Source: Pedococcus sp. 5OH_020
GTDB taxonomy: Bacteria; Actinomycetota; Actinomycetes; Actinomycetales; Dermatophilaceae
Assembly (NCBI RefSeq): GCF_027812955.1
Contig: NZ_JAPYZV010000002.1
Coordinates: 372,001 to 436,000, forward strand
Length of the DNA stretch: 64,000 nucleotides
Reading direction: 5' to 3'
The notes beneath the pieces were generated by a model that had not been told where the DNA came from, did no database searches, and saw only the letters and a list, made by a program, of their open reading frames with translations. Shown piece after piece: positions 26,097-34,988 of this stretch (position 1 is its first letter; the number at the start of each line of letters is the position of its first letter). Both the position numbers and the translations under genes were made by a program.

Positions 26097-26543
26097 TCAG
26101 CCCGCGACGACGTCGAGCGTCACCTTGGCCTGGACGTCGGGGTGCAGGCGCACGAGAGCCTCGTGGCTGCCCACCGACTTGATGGGGGTCGTGATCTCGA
26201 TCTTGCGCTTGTCGAGCTCCGGGCCACCGGCAGCCTTGACGGCTGCAGCCACGTCCGCGGTCGACACGGCACCGAACAGCCGACCGGAGGAACCGGCGTG
26301 CGCCGGGACCGTCACGGTCTTGTTCTCGAGGTTGCCCTTGATCGACTTGGCCTCCTCCAAGGAGTTGATCGCCCGGACCTCACGGCCCTTCGCGATCGCG
26401 TCGACCTGCTTCTGGCCGCCCTTGGTCCACGCCGTGGCCAGGCCACGACGGAACAGGAAGTTGCGGGCGTAGCCGTCCTTGACGTCGACGACGTCGCCGG
26501 CTGTCCCGAGGCTGGAGACCTCGTGGGTCAGAATCACCTTCAT
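26097..26543 (-). CDS. rplI: 50S ribosomal protein L9
   Basis: A 148-residue protein of the large subunit. The N-terminal domain [30 protein letters not shown] is diagnostic, followed by the long connecting helix and C-terminal domain ([10 protein letters not shown]). Last gene of the rpsF-ssb-rpsR-rplI operon, 26 bases after rpsR, with an AGGAGG site before the ATG. Confidence 0.98.
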   Translation of the reverse strand: MKVILTHEVSSLGTAGDVVDVKDGYARNFLFRRGLATAWTKGGQKQVDAIAKGREVRAINSLEEAKSIKGNLENKTVTVPAHAGSSGRLFGAVSTADVAAAVKAAGGPELDKRKIEITTPIKSVGSHEALVRLHPDVQAKVTLDVVAG

Positions 26544-26569
26544 GCTTCAGATCCTCCTAGCGTCCGAGC

Positions 26570-26806
26570 TCAGCGGGACGAGCTCGAGTAGGGCAGCAGC
26601 GCCATCTCGCGGGCGTTCTTGACCGCGGTGGCGATGAGCCGCTGCTCCTGGACGGACACCCCGGTCACCCGACGAGCGCGGATCTTGCCGCGGTCGGAGA
26701 TGAACTTGCGCAACAGCGCGGTGTCCTTGTAGTCGATGTTCTCGACCTTCGCCGCCTTCAGCGGGTTGGCCTTCTTCTTGGGCTTGCGCACAACGGGCTT
26801 GGCCAT
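26570..26806 (-). CDS. rpsR: 30S ribosomal protein S18
   Basis: A 78-residue small-subunit protein that pairs with S6 on 16S rRNA. The core [20 protein letters not shown] and [29 protein letters not shown] is typical. No zinc-binding CxxC is present, so it is the C-minus form. GGAGAGC precedes the ATG. Confidence 0.98.
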   Translation of the reverse strand: MAKPVVRKPKKKANPLKAAKVENIDYKDTALLRKFISDRGKIRARRVTGVSVQEQRLIATAVKNAREMALLPYSSSSR

Positions 26807-26933
26807 CGTGGTGCTCTCCTTCTGCTGACGTGTCAGCGGATGAGCCCTGGTCTCCCAGGGATGGTGTTCTTACGTGGTTTCGGTATGCCCGGGGCTCGCC
26901 GCTCGCGGCGACGCCCGGACCCACCGGATGCTG

Positions 26934-27497
26934 CTAGAAGGGCGGCTCGTCGTAGGACGGCGCGCCGCCGCCCCAGCCGCCACCCTGCTGGCCGCCCTGC
27001 GGCGCTGACTGCGCGCCGCCCTGGCCGCCAGAGGGACCGGTCGCCCAGGGGTCGTCCTGCTGGCCGCCGCCGAAGCCGCCGCCCTGCTGGCCGCCCTGGC
27101 CACCCTGACCGCCGAAGCCACCACCGCCGGCCCGCTGGGTCCTGTTGACCTTGGCCGTGGCATACCGCAGCGACGGGCCGACCTCGTCGACCTCCATCTC
27201 CACGACGGTCCGCTTCTCGCCTTCCTTGGTCTCGTAGGAACGAGACTTGAGCCGGCCGGAGACGATGACCCGAGTGCCCCGCTGGAGCGACTCGGCCACG
27301 TTCTCCGCGGCGTCACGCCAGACCGAGCAGCGCATGAACAGCGTCTCGCCGTCCTTCCACTCGTTCGACTGCCGGTCGAACTGCCGCGGCGTCGACGCCA
27401 CGGTGAAGTTCGCGACGGCAGCGCCCGAGGGAGTGAAACGCAGCTCGGGATCGCCGGTGATGTTGCCGATGACGGTGATGACGGTGTCGCCAGCCAT
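26934..27497 (-). CDS. ssb: Single-stranded DNA-binding protein
   Basis: A 187-residue protein coating ssDNA in replication and repair. The OB fold occupies about residues 1-115 ([60 protein letters not shown]). A glycine/glutamine-rich linker follows and the acidic tip ends SYDEPPF, the tail that recruits partner proteins. In the ribosomal operon between rpsF and rpsR, the standard location. Confidence 0.97.
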   Translation of the reverse strand: MAGDTVITVIGNITGDPELRFTPSGAAVANFTVASTPRQFDRQSNEWKDGETLFMRCSVWRDAAENVAESLQRGTRVIVSGRLKSRSYETKEGEKRTVVEMEVDEVGPSLRYATAKVNRTQRAGGGGFGGQGGQGGQQGGGFGGGQQDDPWATGPSGGQGGAQSAPQGGQQGGGWGGGAPSYDEPPF

Positions 27498-27554
27498 GAA
27501 GCGTGTCCCCTGTTCGCAGTGGGTGAGGTAGGAGGGTCGGGCCCGGAGGAGGGC

Positions 27555-27842
27555 TCAGGCGCCGGGGCGCAGGAGCTTGGTGCGCATGACCGACTCGTTG
27601 AGACCGAGCTGGCGGTCCAGCTCCTTGGCCGTGGCCGGCTCAGCGGTGAAGTTGACGACGGCGTAGATGCCCTCGGACTTCTTCTTGATGTCGAAGGCCA
27701 GGCGACGACGGCCCCAGATGTCGACCTTGTCGACGGTGCCCTTGTCCTTGGTCACGACGGTGAGGAACTTGTCGAGCGACGGCTGAACCGTACGGTCGTC
27801 GAGCTCGGGGTCGAGGATGACCATGAGTTCGTACTGACGCAT
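27555..27842 (-). CDS. rpsF: 30S ribosomal protein S6
   Basis: A 95-residue small-subunit protein that binds S18. [19 protein letters not shown] and [22 protein letters not shown] are diagnostic. ATG at 27842 follows AAAGGAGG; the frame is open upstream but has no ribosome site. First gene of its operon. Confidence 0.97.
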   Translation of the reverse strand: MRQYELMVILDPELDDRTVQPSLDKFLTVVTKDKGTVDKVDIWGRRRLAFDIKKKSEGIYAVVNFTAEPATAKELDRQLGLNESVMRTKLLRPGA

Positions 27843-27873
27843 GCTGATAACCCGCCTCCTTTGGTCTATGGCG

Positions 27874-27892
27874 GTCACGGTCTCTCCGTGAC
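27874..27892 (-). promoter_or_regulatory. Leader hairpin before rpsF
   Basis: GTCACGG and CCGTGAC form a perfect 7-bp stem with a 5-base loop, 31 bases upstream of the rpsF start on its transcript. Many bacteria regulate this operon through an S6:S18-binding leader; this hairpin is a candidate, but I cannot confirm the specific motif. Confidence 0.4.
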
Positions 27893-28018
27893 AGGAGGGT
27901 TGCAGTGCGATCCGCCTCGGCCTGGCACTGGTGCAGGCTTCAGCGGAACTCGACAAGGGTACCGGGCCGAGCCTTCATCACCGAATTGTTCTCCACAGGG
28001 GCTCGGCGACGGCAGGGA

Positions 28019-29476
28019 TCACGCCAGGCGGACCAGCAGGCGGTCGGGAGCGTCGCTGAAGTCGCCCGCCAGCTCGTCGCCGACGACGTCACTGTCCGGA
28101 TCGCCGTCCGCCTCGCTTCCGGTGTCGCCGTCCGTGGCCTGACCCGTGACCTGACCCGTGACCTGGCCTGTCTCCCACTGCGGCCCCACCTCGTCCTCGG
28201 AAAGCCGCCCGCGCGCCTCCTCACGAGCCGACGCGGTCTGCCAGACGCGCCAGACCAGATAGCCCACGGCAACCAGCCGCAGCATGAGCGCCACGGCATA
28301 CCAGCCGGCCGGCAGGCCACGGTCGGGCTTGGACAGGCCTGCGACGTAGAGCCAGACGCAGACGAAGTGCAGCGCCTCCGCGCCTGCCCACACCAGGTGG
28401 TCCCGCCATCGCGTTCCGGCCAGCGCCACGAGCGGCACCAGCCAGAGCGACGACTGCACGGGGAACGCCTTGCCGGTGAGCAGCGCCACCGCCACCACCA
28501 CCAGCGCGACCTCGGCCACCGTGGGGCGGCGCGGGGTCCCGAGGGTGAAGAGCGCGCCGAGCCCCACCGCAGCCACGAGCCCGGCGGTCGCCAGCAGCGT
28601 GGTCGCGCCGGGCGGCAGTGGGTGTCCCAGCAGGGCAGGGAGCATCCATGGCGAGCCGAGGTTGGCAGGGCTGTCCCACCAGACGTGGTACGTCCGCAGG
28701 ATGGCGCCCGGGTTGCCCACGAGGAACGGCACGAGCACCACAGCCACAGCCACAGCTGCCGCACCGACGGTACGACCGACCGACGCCAGCCGGCCGGTCC
28801 GCAGCCCCAGGAGCACCAGCGCGAGGAGCACGAGCACCGGGTACGTGCGCGCGGTGACGGCAAGGCCCAGCAGGGCCCCGGCCAGGACGGGCCGCCGTCG
28901 GGACCAGGCCCATACGCCCCCGCTGACCAGGGCCACACCGAACAGGTCGCTGGACAGCATCGCCGTCATCAGGAGGACCGGGCTCAGGGCCACCTGTGCC
29001 GCGTCCACGACGTGCCGCGGCCGGGAGGCCGCGGTCGCGTAGGCGGTGAACCCTGCCAGCGCGGTGCCGAGCAGGGCCCACAGCGCGAAGTACCAGCGCG
29101 TCTGGTCCAGGAACGCGCCGTCGGGCACGAGCCCGCCCACCAGTGCCATGACGGCGCCGGTCAGCACGGGGTGGTCGCTGCGGGCCCCACCGCCGCCGAC
29201 GTACGCGGCGAGCCCGGCGTGCAGGTTCCCCAGCTGGTACAACGCCGGCAGGTCCGAGAAGCAGGCGTGCCAGAACTGGTCGGAGCCGACCCAGCCCTTG
29301 GCGACGCAGTGGGTTCGCTCTGCCACCGAGAGGGCCATCGTGGCCGACGTCGCGACGAGGAGCGGCACGACGGTGGCGGCCCATGACAGCGCCCGGGCGG
29401 AGGCGTGGCGACCGAGCGGCCCGCCGACCGCGGCCAGCGGCCCACCCGACAGCTCCTGCGGCGCCGGACGGCTCAC
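28019..29476 (-). CDS. GT-C (GT87/DUF2029-like) polyprenyl glycosyltransferase
   Basis: A 485-residue membrane protein with about ten hydrophobic segments, typical of GT87-type mannosyltransferases that use polyprenyl-phosphate sugars in actinobacterial envelopes. An early acidic loop (GSDQFWHACFSDLPALY) after the first helix and ARTYPVLVLLALVLLGLR resemble the family. The C-terminal 70 residues are polar and acidic with a GQVTGQVTGQAT repeat. GTG at 29476 overlaps the PBP stop by four bases, so the pair is co-translated. Substrate unknown. Confidence 0.75.
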   Translation of the reverse strand: MSRPAPQELSGGPLAAVGGPLGRHASARALSWAATVVPLLVATSATMALSVAERTHCVAKGWVGSDQFWHACFSDLPALYQLGNLHAGLAAYVGGGGARSDHPVLTGAVMALVGGLVPDGAFLDQTRWYFALWALLGTALAGFTAYATAASRPRHVVDAAQVALSPVLLMTAMLSSDLFGVALVSGGVWAWSRRRPVLAGALLGLAVTARTYPVLVLLALVLLGLRTGRLASVGRTVGAAAVAVAVVLVPFLVGNPGAILRTYHVWWDSPANLGSPWMLPALLGHPLPPGATTLLATAGLVAAVGLGALFTLGTPRRPTVAEVALVVVAVALLTGKAFPVQSSLWLVPLVALAGTRWRDHLVWAGAEALHFVCVWLYVAGLSKPDRGLPAGWYAVALMLRLVAVGYLVWRVWQTASAREEARGRLSEDEVGPQWETGQVTGQVTGQATDGDTGSEADGDPDSDVVGDELAGDFSDAPDRLLVRLA

Positions 29477-31710
29477 TGCGTGGTGGGCGAGCTGGTCCGC
29501 GGCCTGTTCCCGAGCAGGGTGACCGTTGTGCTCGGCGGCTTCGGGCCTGGCTGCTTGGTCTTCGTCGCCGTGGTCGGTACGGGTGCGGTGGTGGTCGTCG
29601 GGACGGGTGCGGTCGTGGTGGTCGTCGTGGTGGTCGTGGTCGTCGACGTGGTGGACGACGTGCTGCTGGACGACGTCGTCGACGGTGGCGGGGGCGTGTA
29701 GACCTGGTCGTCGCCCACGCCGGCCCGCTGCGGGAAGTCCAGGACCTTCTGACCCTTGAGGGCCGCGCTCATGAAGTCCGTCCAGATGCGCACCGGTACG
29801 GTCCCACCGGTCAGCTCGCCGACGCCGTTGACGTTGTCCATGGAGAGCTCGGCGCCGTTCTTACCGCTGCTGTAGATCCCGACAGCGGTCTCCAGCTGCG
29901 GGGTGAAGCCGTTGAACCAGGCCGCCTTGTTGCCGGTCGTCGTACCCGTCTTGCCCGCGGCCGGGCGGCCCAGGTTCTGTGCGTACTGGGCGGTGCCGTC
30001 CTTGATCGGCCGCTGCATGGCATCGATCGTGTCCGCCATGACGTCCTTGTCGAAGACCGCCTTCTTCGCAACCTTGGCCTTGTAGCTCAGCCCGCCGGGG
30101 CCGCCCTTGACGGACTGGATGAAGTACGGCGTGACCCGCTGCCCCTGGGCGGCGATGGTGGCGTAGGCGTTGGCCATGTCCGTGACCGTGACATGGTCGG
30201 TGCCGAACACGTTCGAGTAGTTGCTGCCGAGCTTGCCCAGCTTGCGCGCGGCGGCCTGCTTGTCGTCGGGGAGGCCGGCGGCGATGGCTGCCGCCTTGGT
30301 CTTGTCCGGACCGACCTTGATATTGAGCTGCGCGAAGACCGTGTTCACCGAGTGGCCCGTGGCCGTCCGGAGGTCGATGTCGCCGAACTGCTCGTCCCCG
30401 AAGTTGCGCACGCCGCCCTGGCGCAGGAAGTCGGACTTGGCCGCCGAGTCCTTGAACTCCGGGAAGTACTGGGGCGACCGCCCGTTGAACCTCGTCTTGG
30501 TGCTGATGTCCTCGCGCAGGCCGGCGACCAGGGCGAAGATCTTGAAGGTCGAGCCACCCTGCATGGTGGCCTGCGTCGCCGTGTTGAACTGTTCCTTCTG
30601 GTAGTCCGCACCGCCGTACATCGCCACGACCGCCCCGTCGCCGGGCTTGATCGACGTCAGGCCGACGTGGAGGGTGCTCGCGTTCTTCCCGGTGGGCATC
30701 CGCGCCTTCACGGCGGCCACCGCCGCCTGCTGCGCCCGGGCGTCGATGGTCGTGACGACCCGGTAACCGCCCCTGTCGATGTCGGCGTCCGTGAGCTTGA
30801 GCTTCGTGCGCAGCTCGCGCTTGACCGCGTCGGTGATGTATCCGTTCGGCCCGGCGGCGCCACGCTTCGGCTTGTACGTCGTGACCGTGGGGAACTTCGC
30901 GGCCTCTCGCTGCGCCTGGGTGATCCAGCGCTTGGTCACCATCCCGTCCATCACGTAGCTCCAGCGCTGCTCCGCGTTGGCCTTCTGCTGCGCGCCCAGA
31001 CCCGGGTCGTAGAAGGACGGCCCACGGATCACCGAGGCCAGCAGCGCGCCTTCGGAGACATCCAGCTGGGAGATGTCCTTGCCGAAGTACGCCTTGGCCG
31101 CGGTCTGGATGCCGTACGCCCCGCGGCCGTAGTAGATCGTGTTGAGGTAGTTCTCGAGGATCGTGTCCTTGGACTCCTGCTTGGCGATCTTGATGGAGAT
31201 GATGATCTCGCGACCCTTGCGGGAGAGGGTCTGGTCCTGGGTCAGGAAGTAGTTCTTGACGTACTGCTGCGTGATGGTCGACCCGCCCTGCGTGGCGCCG
31301 CCCTTGAGGCCGACCCATACGGCACGCGCGATACCCGTCGGACTGATGCCGGAGTTCTGGTAGAAGTTGCGGTCCTCGGCGGCCAGGTGCGCCTCCTGCA
31401 CCTTCTTGGGCACCTTCGACAAGGGCACTGACTCGCGGTTCACCTCGCTGATCCGGTCCAGCTCCGTCTTGCCGTCGCGGTAGTAGATGATCGAGGCCTG
31501 AGCGTTGGCGAGGTCGTTGGGCTCCGGCGTCTTGATCGTCGCGTAGGCGACGAAGAAGGCCGCCACCGCGAGGACGAAGCCGACCAGAGCGGCGATGCCG
31601 AGCCGCTTGGCCCAGCGCCTTCCGGCACCGCCGGAGCGCGCCGCACGCTGGGACGCCCGAGGCTTTCCCGGCTTAGCCTGGCCTCGCGTACTGGGACGTG
31701 GGGTGCTCAT
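29473..31710 (-). CDS. Class A penicillin-binding protein (PonA-like)
   Basis: A 745-residue bifunctional peptidoglycan synthase. One membrane anchor (about residues 37-58) follows a basic cytosolic tail. The GT51 transglycosylase shows EDRNF (Glu112) and QGGSTITQQ (141-149). The transpeptidase shows STFK (387-390, nucleophile Ser387), SVN (454-456) and KTG (587-589). The tail beyond 680 is almost all Thr/Ser/Pro, with a run of 11 threonines. ATG at 31710 follows GGGAAGG; an ATG at 31737 is possible. It shares its upstream region with the divergent padR. Confidence 0.93.
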   Translation of the reverse strand: MSTPRPSTRGQAKPGKPRASQRAARSGGAGRRWAKRLGIAALVGFVLAVAAFFVAYATIKTPEPNDLANAQASIIYYRDGKTELDRISEVNRESVPLSKVPKKVQEAHLAAEDRNFYQNSGISPTGIARAVWVGLKGGATQGGSTITQQYVKNYFLTQDQTLSRKGREIIISIKIAKQESKDTILENYLNTIYYGRGAYGIQTAAKAYFGKDISQLDVSEGALLASVIRGPSFYDPGLGAQQKANAEQRWSYVMDGMVTKRWITQAQREAAKFPTVTTYKPKRGAAGPNGYITDAVKRELRTKLKLTDADIDRGGYRVVTTIDARAQQAAVAAVKARMPTGKNASTLHVGLTSIKPGDGAVVAMYGGADYQKEQFNTATQATMQGGSTFKIFALVAGLREDISTKTRFNGRSPQYFPEFKDSAAKSDFLRQGGVRNFGDEQFGDIDLRTATGHSVNTVFAQLNIKVGPDKTKAAAIAAGLPDDKQAAARKLGKLGSNYSNVFGTDHVTVTDMANAYATIAAQGQRVTPYFIQSVKGGPGGLSYKAKVAKKAVFDKDVMADTIDAMQRPIKDGTAQYAQNLGRPAAGKTGTTTGNKAAWFNGFTPQLETAVGIYSSGKNGAELSMDNVNGVGELTGGTVPVRIWTDFMSAALKGQKVLDFPQRAGVGDDQVYTPPPPSTTSSSSTSSTTSTTTTTTTTTTTAPVPTTTTAPVPTTATKTKQPGPKPPSTTVTLLGNRPRTSSPTTQ

Positions 31711-31856
31711 CTGACCTTCCCGATCGGCATACGACATGCCTGCAGGAGCCACCGGACGTGGCGGTGCAGGCACCGTGAACTACCCCTCAGTATGACGTCC
31801 GAAGCGTGCCGTCCACGAACGGACCACCGCTGCGGCCGGCCGCCGCACGGTGAACC

Positions 31857-31877
31857 GATGTATCGCAGCGATATATC
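31857..31877. promoter_or_regulatory. PadR-type operator palindrome
   Basis: A 21-base palindrome centred on A31867: TATCGC and GCGATA pair perfectly around one central base, and beyond one mismatch the ends GAT and ATC pair again. The TATCG/CGATA core resembles PadR operators. It lies about 100 bases before padR and about 150 before the divergent PBP gene, overlapping an AT-rich stretch (ATATATCTAG) that may hold a -10 element. Confidence 0.65.
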
Positions 31878-31889
31878 TAGCTGTAGGCT

Positions 31890-31918
31890 GAGGTGACATT
31901 GTCAGGCTTTGTCACCTC
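31890..31918. promoter_or_regulatory. Second inverted repeat upstream of padR
   Basis: GAGGTGACA (31890-31898) and TGTCACCTC (31910-31918) are perfect 9-bp arms with an 11-base spacer. It may be a regulator site or, if transcribed, a leader hairpin about 58 bases before the padR start. Confidence 0.45.
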
Positions 31919-31975
31919 GCACGTGTGCCCGGTGTCTGGGCTCAGCAGGTCCGCCCCGCACGGAAGGAGTCCCGA

Positions 31976-32611
31976 ATGGCCACCCGCCGCAGTGAGCTGC
32001 TCGAGTTCGCCGTGCTGGGCCTCCTCCATGAGAGCCCCATGCACGGCTACGAGCTGCGCAAACGGCTCAATGCGGCCCTGGGCGCCTTCCGCGCACTGTC
32101 CTACGGCACGCTCTACCCCTGCCTCCGGGGGCTGCTGGACCGGCGGCTCGTCACGGAGTCCACCGGACCGCAGGCCGCCGCCCTGCTCGCGTCGGGCTCC
32201 AGGCGAGCCCGGATCGTCTACGAGCTGACTGCCGACGGCAAGGAGCTGTTCCAGCAGCTGCTGAAGGAGGCCGGTCCCACGGCCTGGGAGGACGACACCT
32301 TCGACGTCCACTTCGCCTTCTTCGCCCGGACCGAGGCAGAGGTGCGGCTGCGCATTCTCGAGGGCCGACGCAGCCGCCTCGAGGAGCGCCTCGACCACAT
32401 CCGCGCGGTCGCCGCGAAGAACCGCGAGCGCGTCGACAGCTACACCCTGGCCCTGCAGCGGCATGGAGAGGACGCAGCGGAGCGCGAGGTCCGCTGGCTG
32501 AACGAGCTCATCACCGCCGAACGCAACCCTTCCGCCCCCGCGGCTCCGCCGCCTACCGCGGCCACCGAGGCGGGGCAGTCCGCATCACCCCAGTCCACCC
32601 CACCGCAGTAA
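31976..32611 (+). CDS. PadR family transcriptional regulator
   Basis: A 211-residue regulator. The PadR winged helix starts at once ([26 protein letters not shown], then [18 protein letters not shown]), and a C-terminal helical dimer domain follows. ATG at 31976 has AAGGAG seven bases upstream. It is next to ino1 as in Mycobacterium tuberculosis (Rv0047c-Rv0046c), so it likely controls inositol-phosphate synthesis and itself through the palindrome at 31857-31877. The Pro/Ala-rich tail is probably disordered. Confidence 0.9.
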   Translation: MATRRSELLEFAVLGLLHESPMHGYELRKRLNAALGAFRALSYGTLYPCLRGLLDRRLVTESTGPQAAALLASGSRRARIVYELTADGKELFQQLLKEAGPTAWEDDTFDVHFAFFARTEAEVRLRILEGRRSRLEERLDHIRAVAAKNRERVDSYTLALQRHGEDAAEREVRWLNELITAERNPSAPAAPPPTAATEAGQSASPQSTPPQ

Positions 32612-32628
32612 CACCACCGCAGTAACAC
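32601..32628. repeat. 14-bp tandem duplication over the padR stop
   Basis: CACCGCAGTAACAC occurs twice in tandem (32601-32614, 32615-32628). Each copy contains TAA; the first is the padR stop codon. Confidence 0.85.
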
Positions 32629-32648
32629 CACAACTCAAGGAGAGTTCC

Positions 32649-33728
32649 ATGGGATCCGTGCGCGTCGCCATCGTCGGCGTCGGCAACTGCGCCAGCTCGC
32701 TGGTGCAGGGAGTCGAGTACTACAAGGACGCTGACCCGTCGGGCACCGTCCCCGGCCTGATGCACGTCATGTTCGGCGACTACCACGTCAAGGACGTGGA
32801 GTTCGTCGCAGCGTTCGACGTCGACGACAAGAAGGTCGGCAAGGACCTCGCCGAGGCGATCAACTCCTCGGAGAACAACACCATCAAGATCGCCGACGTC
32901 CCGACCACCGGGGTAGAGGTCCTGCGCGGCCACACCCTCGACGGGCTCGGCAAGTACTACCGGCTGACCATCGAGGAGTCCGGCGCCGCCCCTGTCGACG
33001 TGGTGCAGGTGCTCAAGGACGCCAAGGTCGACGTCCTCGTCTCCTACCTGCCGGTCGGCTCGGAGGAAGCTGACAAGTTCTACGCCCAGTGCGCGATCGA
33101 CGCCGGCGTGGCGTTCGTGAACGCCCTTCCGGTGTTCATCGCCTCAGACCCGGAGTGGGCCGCGAAGTTCGAGGCGGCTGGCGTGCCGATCATCGGCGAC
33201 GACATCAAGTCGCAGGTCGGTGCGACGATCACCCACCGAGTCATGGCCAGGCTGTTCGAGGACCGAGGCGTGGTGCTGGACCGCACCTACCAGCTGAACG
33301 TCGGCGGCAACATGGACTTCAAGAACATGCTGGAGCGCGACCGCCTCGAGTCCAAGAAGATCTCCAAGACCCAGGCGGTGACCTCCAACCTGGGCCACGA
33401 CCTCGGCGCCAAGAACGTTCACATCGGGCCTTCCGACTACGTCCAGTGGCTCGACGACCGCAAGTGGGCTTACGTCCGCCTCGAGGGTCGCGCGTTCGGC
33501 GACGTCCCGCTGAACCTCGAGTACAAGCTCGAGGTCTGGGACTCGCCGAACTCCGCCGGCATCATCATCGACGCCATCCGCGCCGCCAAGATCGCCAAGG
33601 ACCGCGGCATCGGCGGAGCGCTCCTCAGCGCGTCGTCGTACCTCATGAAGTCCCCACCGGTGCAGCGCGAGGACACCGAGGGGCGTGCGAAGCTCGAGGC
33701 CTTCATCGCCGGTACCGAAGAGCGCTGA
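32649..33728 (+). CDS. ino1: Inositol-3-phosphate synthase
   Basis: A 359-residue NAD-dependent enzyme converting glucose 6-phosphate to 1L-myo-inositol 1-phosphate, the source of phosphatidylinositol and mycothiol in actinobacteria. The Rossmann start [20 protein letters not shown] and the conserved [39 protein letters not shown] and [12 protein letters not shown] segments identify the short prokaryotic form. AAGGAGAG precedes ATG 32649. It follows padR by 37 bases and is followed by a strong hairpin. Confidence 0.97.
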   Translation: MGSVRVAIVGVGNCASSLVQGVEYYKDADPSGTVPGLMHVMFGDYHVKDVEFVAAFDVDDKKVGKDLAEAINSSENNTIKIADVPTTGVEVLRGHTLDGLGKYYRLTIEESGAAPVDVVQVLKDAKVDVLVSYLPVGSEEADKFYAQCAIDAGVAFVNALPVFIASDPEWAAKFEAAGVPIIGDDIKSQVGATITHRVMARLFEDRGVVLDRTYQLNVGGNMDFKNMLERDRLESKKISKTQAVTSNLGHDLGAKNVHIGPSDYVQWLDDRKWAYVRLEGRAFGDVPLNLEYKLEVWDSPNSAGIIIDAIRAAKIAKDRGIGGALLSASSYLMKSPPVQREDTEGRAKLEAFIAGTEER

Positions 33729-33745
33729 CACCCCTCACCACTCTC

Positions 33746-33816
33746 GACCGAACTACAGAAGTTGTGCGTGTCGCGGCCCTGGAGGCCGCGACACGCACAA
33801 CTTTGTGAGTTCGGTC
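33746..33816. repeat. 71-nt palindromic repeat (copy A), terminator after ino1
   Basis: Outer arms GACCGAACT/AGTTCGGTC (9 bp) and inner 20-bp perfect arms (33759-33778 and 33784-33803) enclose a 5-base loop, separated only by a 4x4 internal mismatch. It starts 17 bases after the ino1 stop and must terminate it or act as an RNA hairpin. There is no U-run. Its size, perfection and a same-length degenerate copy at 60503-60573 suggest a dispersed element rather than an ordinary terminator. Confidence 0.8.
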
Positions 33817-33855
33817 GGGAAAGACGGGGGTTGGGCTGGTCGGTAGGGGTCGTCG

Positions 33856-34611
33856 CTAGGGCTGGACGTCGACTACGACGACGCTGACGTTGTCGCGGCC
33901 GCCCACGTCCACCGCCGCCTGCACCAGTGCCGCTGCTGCAGCGTCCGGGTCGTCGTGCCGGCGGAGCAGCTCGGCCAGCTCGTCGTCGCTGAGCTCTCCG
34001 TTCAGGCCGTCGGAGCACACCACGAACCGTTCCCCCGGCTCGGGGACTCGCAGCTCCACGTCGACCTCCGGCATGGTGTCCAGACCCAGGGAGCGGGTGA
34101 CGACGTTGCGCAGCGGGTGCCGCAAGGCCTCCTGCGGCGTGATGAGGCCCGCGTCGACGAGGTGCTGGACCTCCGAGTGGTCGACCGTGAGGAGCGACAG
34201 GCGGTCGTCGGCGAACCGGTAGACCCGTGAGTCGCCCAGGTTGAACACGGCCCAGTGTTCCGAGCCGCTCTCGTCGACCACGGCGACGCCCGTGACGGTG
34301 GTGCCCATGCCCGCCTGCTCCGGATGCCGCCGCACCGACTCCAGGATGCGCCGGTTCGCAAGCGTGAGACCCTCGACGAGGTCCTGGCGCCGGAGTCGGG
34401 GCACGTGGGCCAGCTCGGCCAAGGTCTGGACCGCGATGTTGCTGGCCACCTCTCCCGCCGCGTGGCCGCCCATGCCGTCGGCGACGGCGAACACCCTGCG
34501 GTCGGCAAGGAGGCTGTCCTCGTTGTGGTCGCGAACACGGCCGACGTCTGTCGCCGCCCCGGCCCGTACGGTGAGACTTCCGGTACGTCCTGGTGCTTCG
34601 CCGCCGCTCAT
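33856..34611 (-). CDS. PP2C family serine/threonine phosphatase
   Basis: A 251-residue soluble metal-dependent phosphatase. The PPM motifs appear in order: RDHNEDS, VFAVADGMGGHAAGE, NLGDSRVYR, VCSDGLNGELSDDEL and GGRDNVSVVVVDV. All metal-binding aspartates are present. It lacks the membrane anchor of PstP. It should remove phosphate from kinase substrates; no Hanks kinase with an intact active site is in this window. ATG at 34611 is chosen over the longer open frame. The 377 bases between this start and the next gene hold nothing I recognise. Confidence 0.9.
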   Translation of the reverse strand: MSGGEAPGRTGSLTVRAGAATDVGRVRDHNEDSLLADRRVFAVADGMGGHAAGEVASNIAVQTLAELAHVPRLRRQDLVEGLTLANRRILESVRRHPEQAGMGTTVTGVAVVDESGSEHWAVFNLGDSRVYRFADDRLSLLTVDHSEVQHLVDAGLITPQEALRHPLRNVVTRSLGLDTMPEVDVELRVPEPGERFVVCSDGLNGELSDDELAELLRRHDDPDAAAAALVQAAVDVGGRDNVSVVVVDVQP

Positions 34612-34988
34612 ACGCGATCTCTCACCGTCTTCCCTTGCCCGCTCGCCTCGCCCACGGCCTGCTCGCCCCCGGCTCAGCCGAGGACGCGCGTCCGGCGAGA
34701 CGTGCACTCCGGTAGGTCAAGGTCGTCATCAGCGCCCTCTCGCCGTTCTCTCCATCAGGTGCTCCGTCCATGGCTGAGCCCGCGACAGCCGCTCCTGCGC
34801 AACACTCCCACAAACGACCTCATGGAGAGGAACGAAGGCACACCGGCACCAGGTGGGGATGGACGACGTGCGGATGGCGCCCCGACCTATCTGAGAACCT
34901 AGGGTCCACACCCGGCGGCGGGACGTGCGATGCTCGCCACCCGCGAAGCTTGCTGGCAACGACCGGCACCGAGGAAAGGATCCACCGC

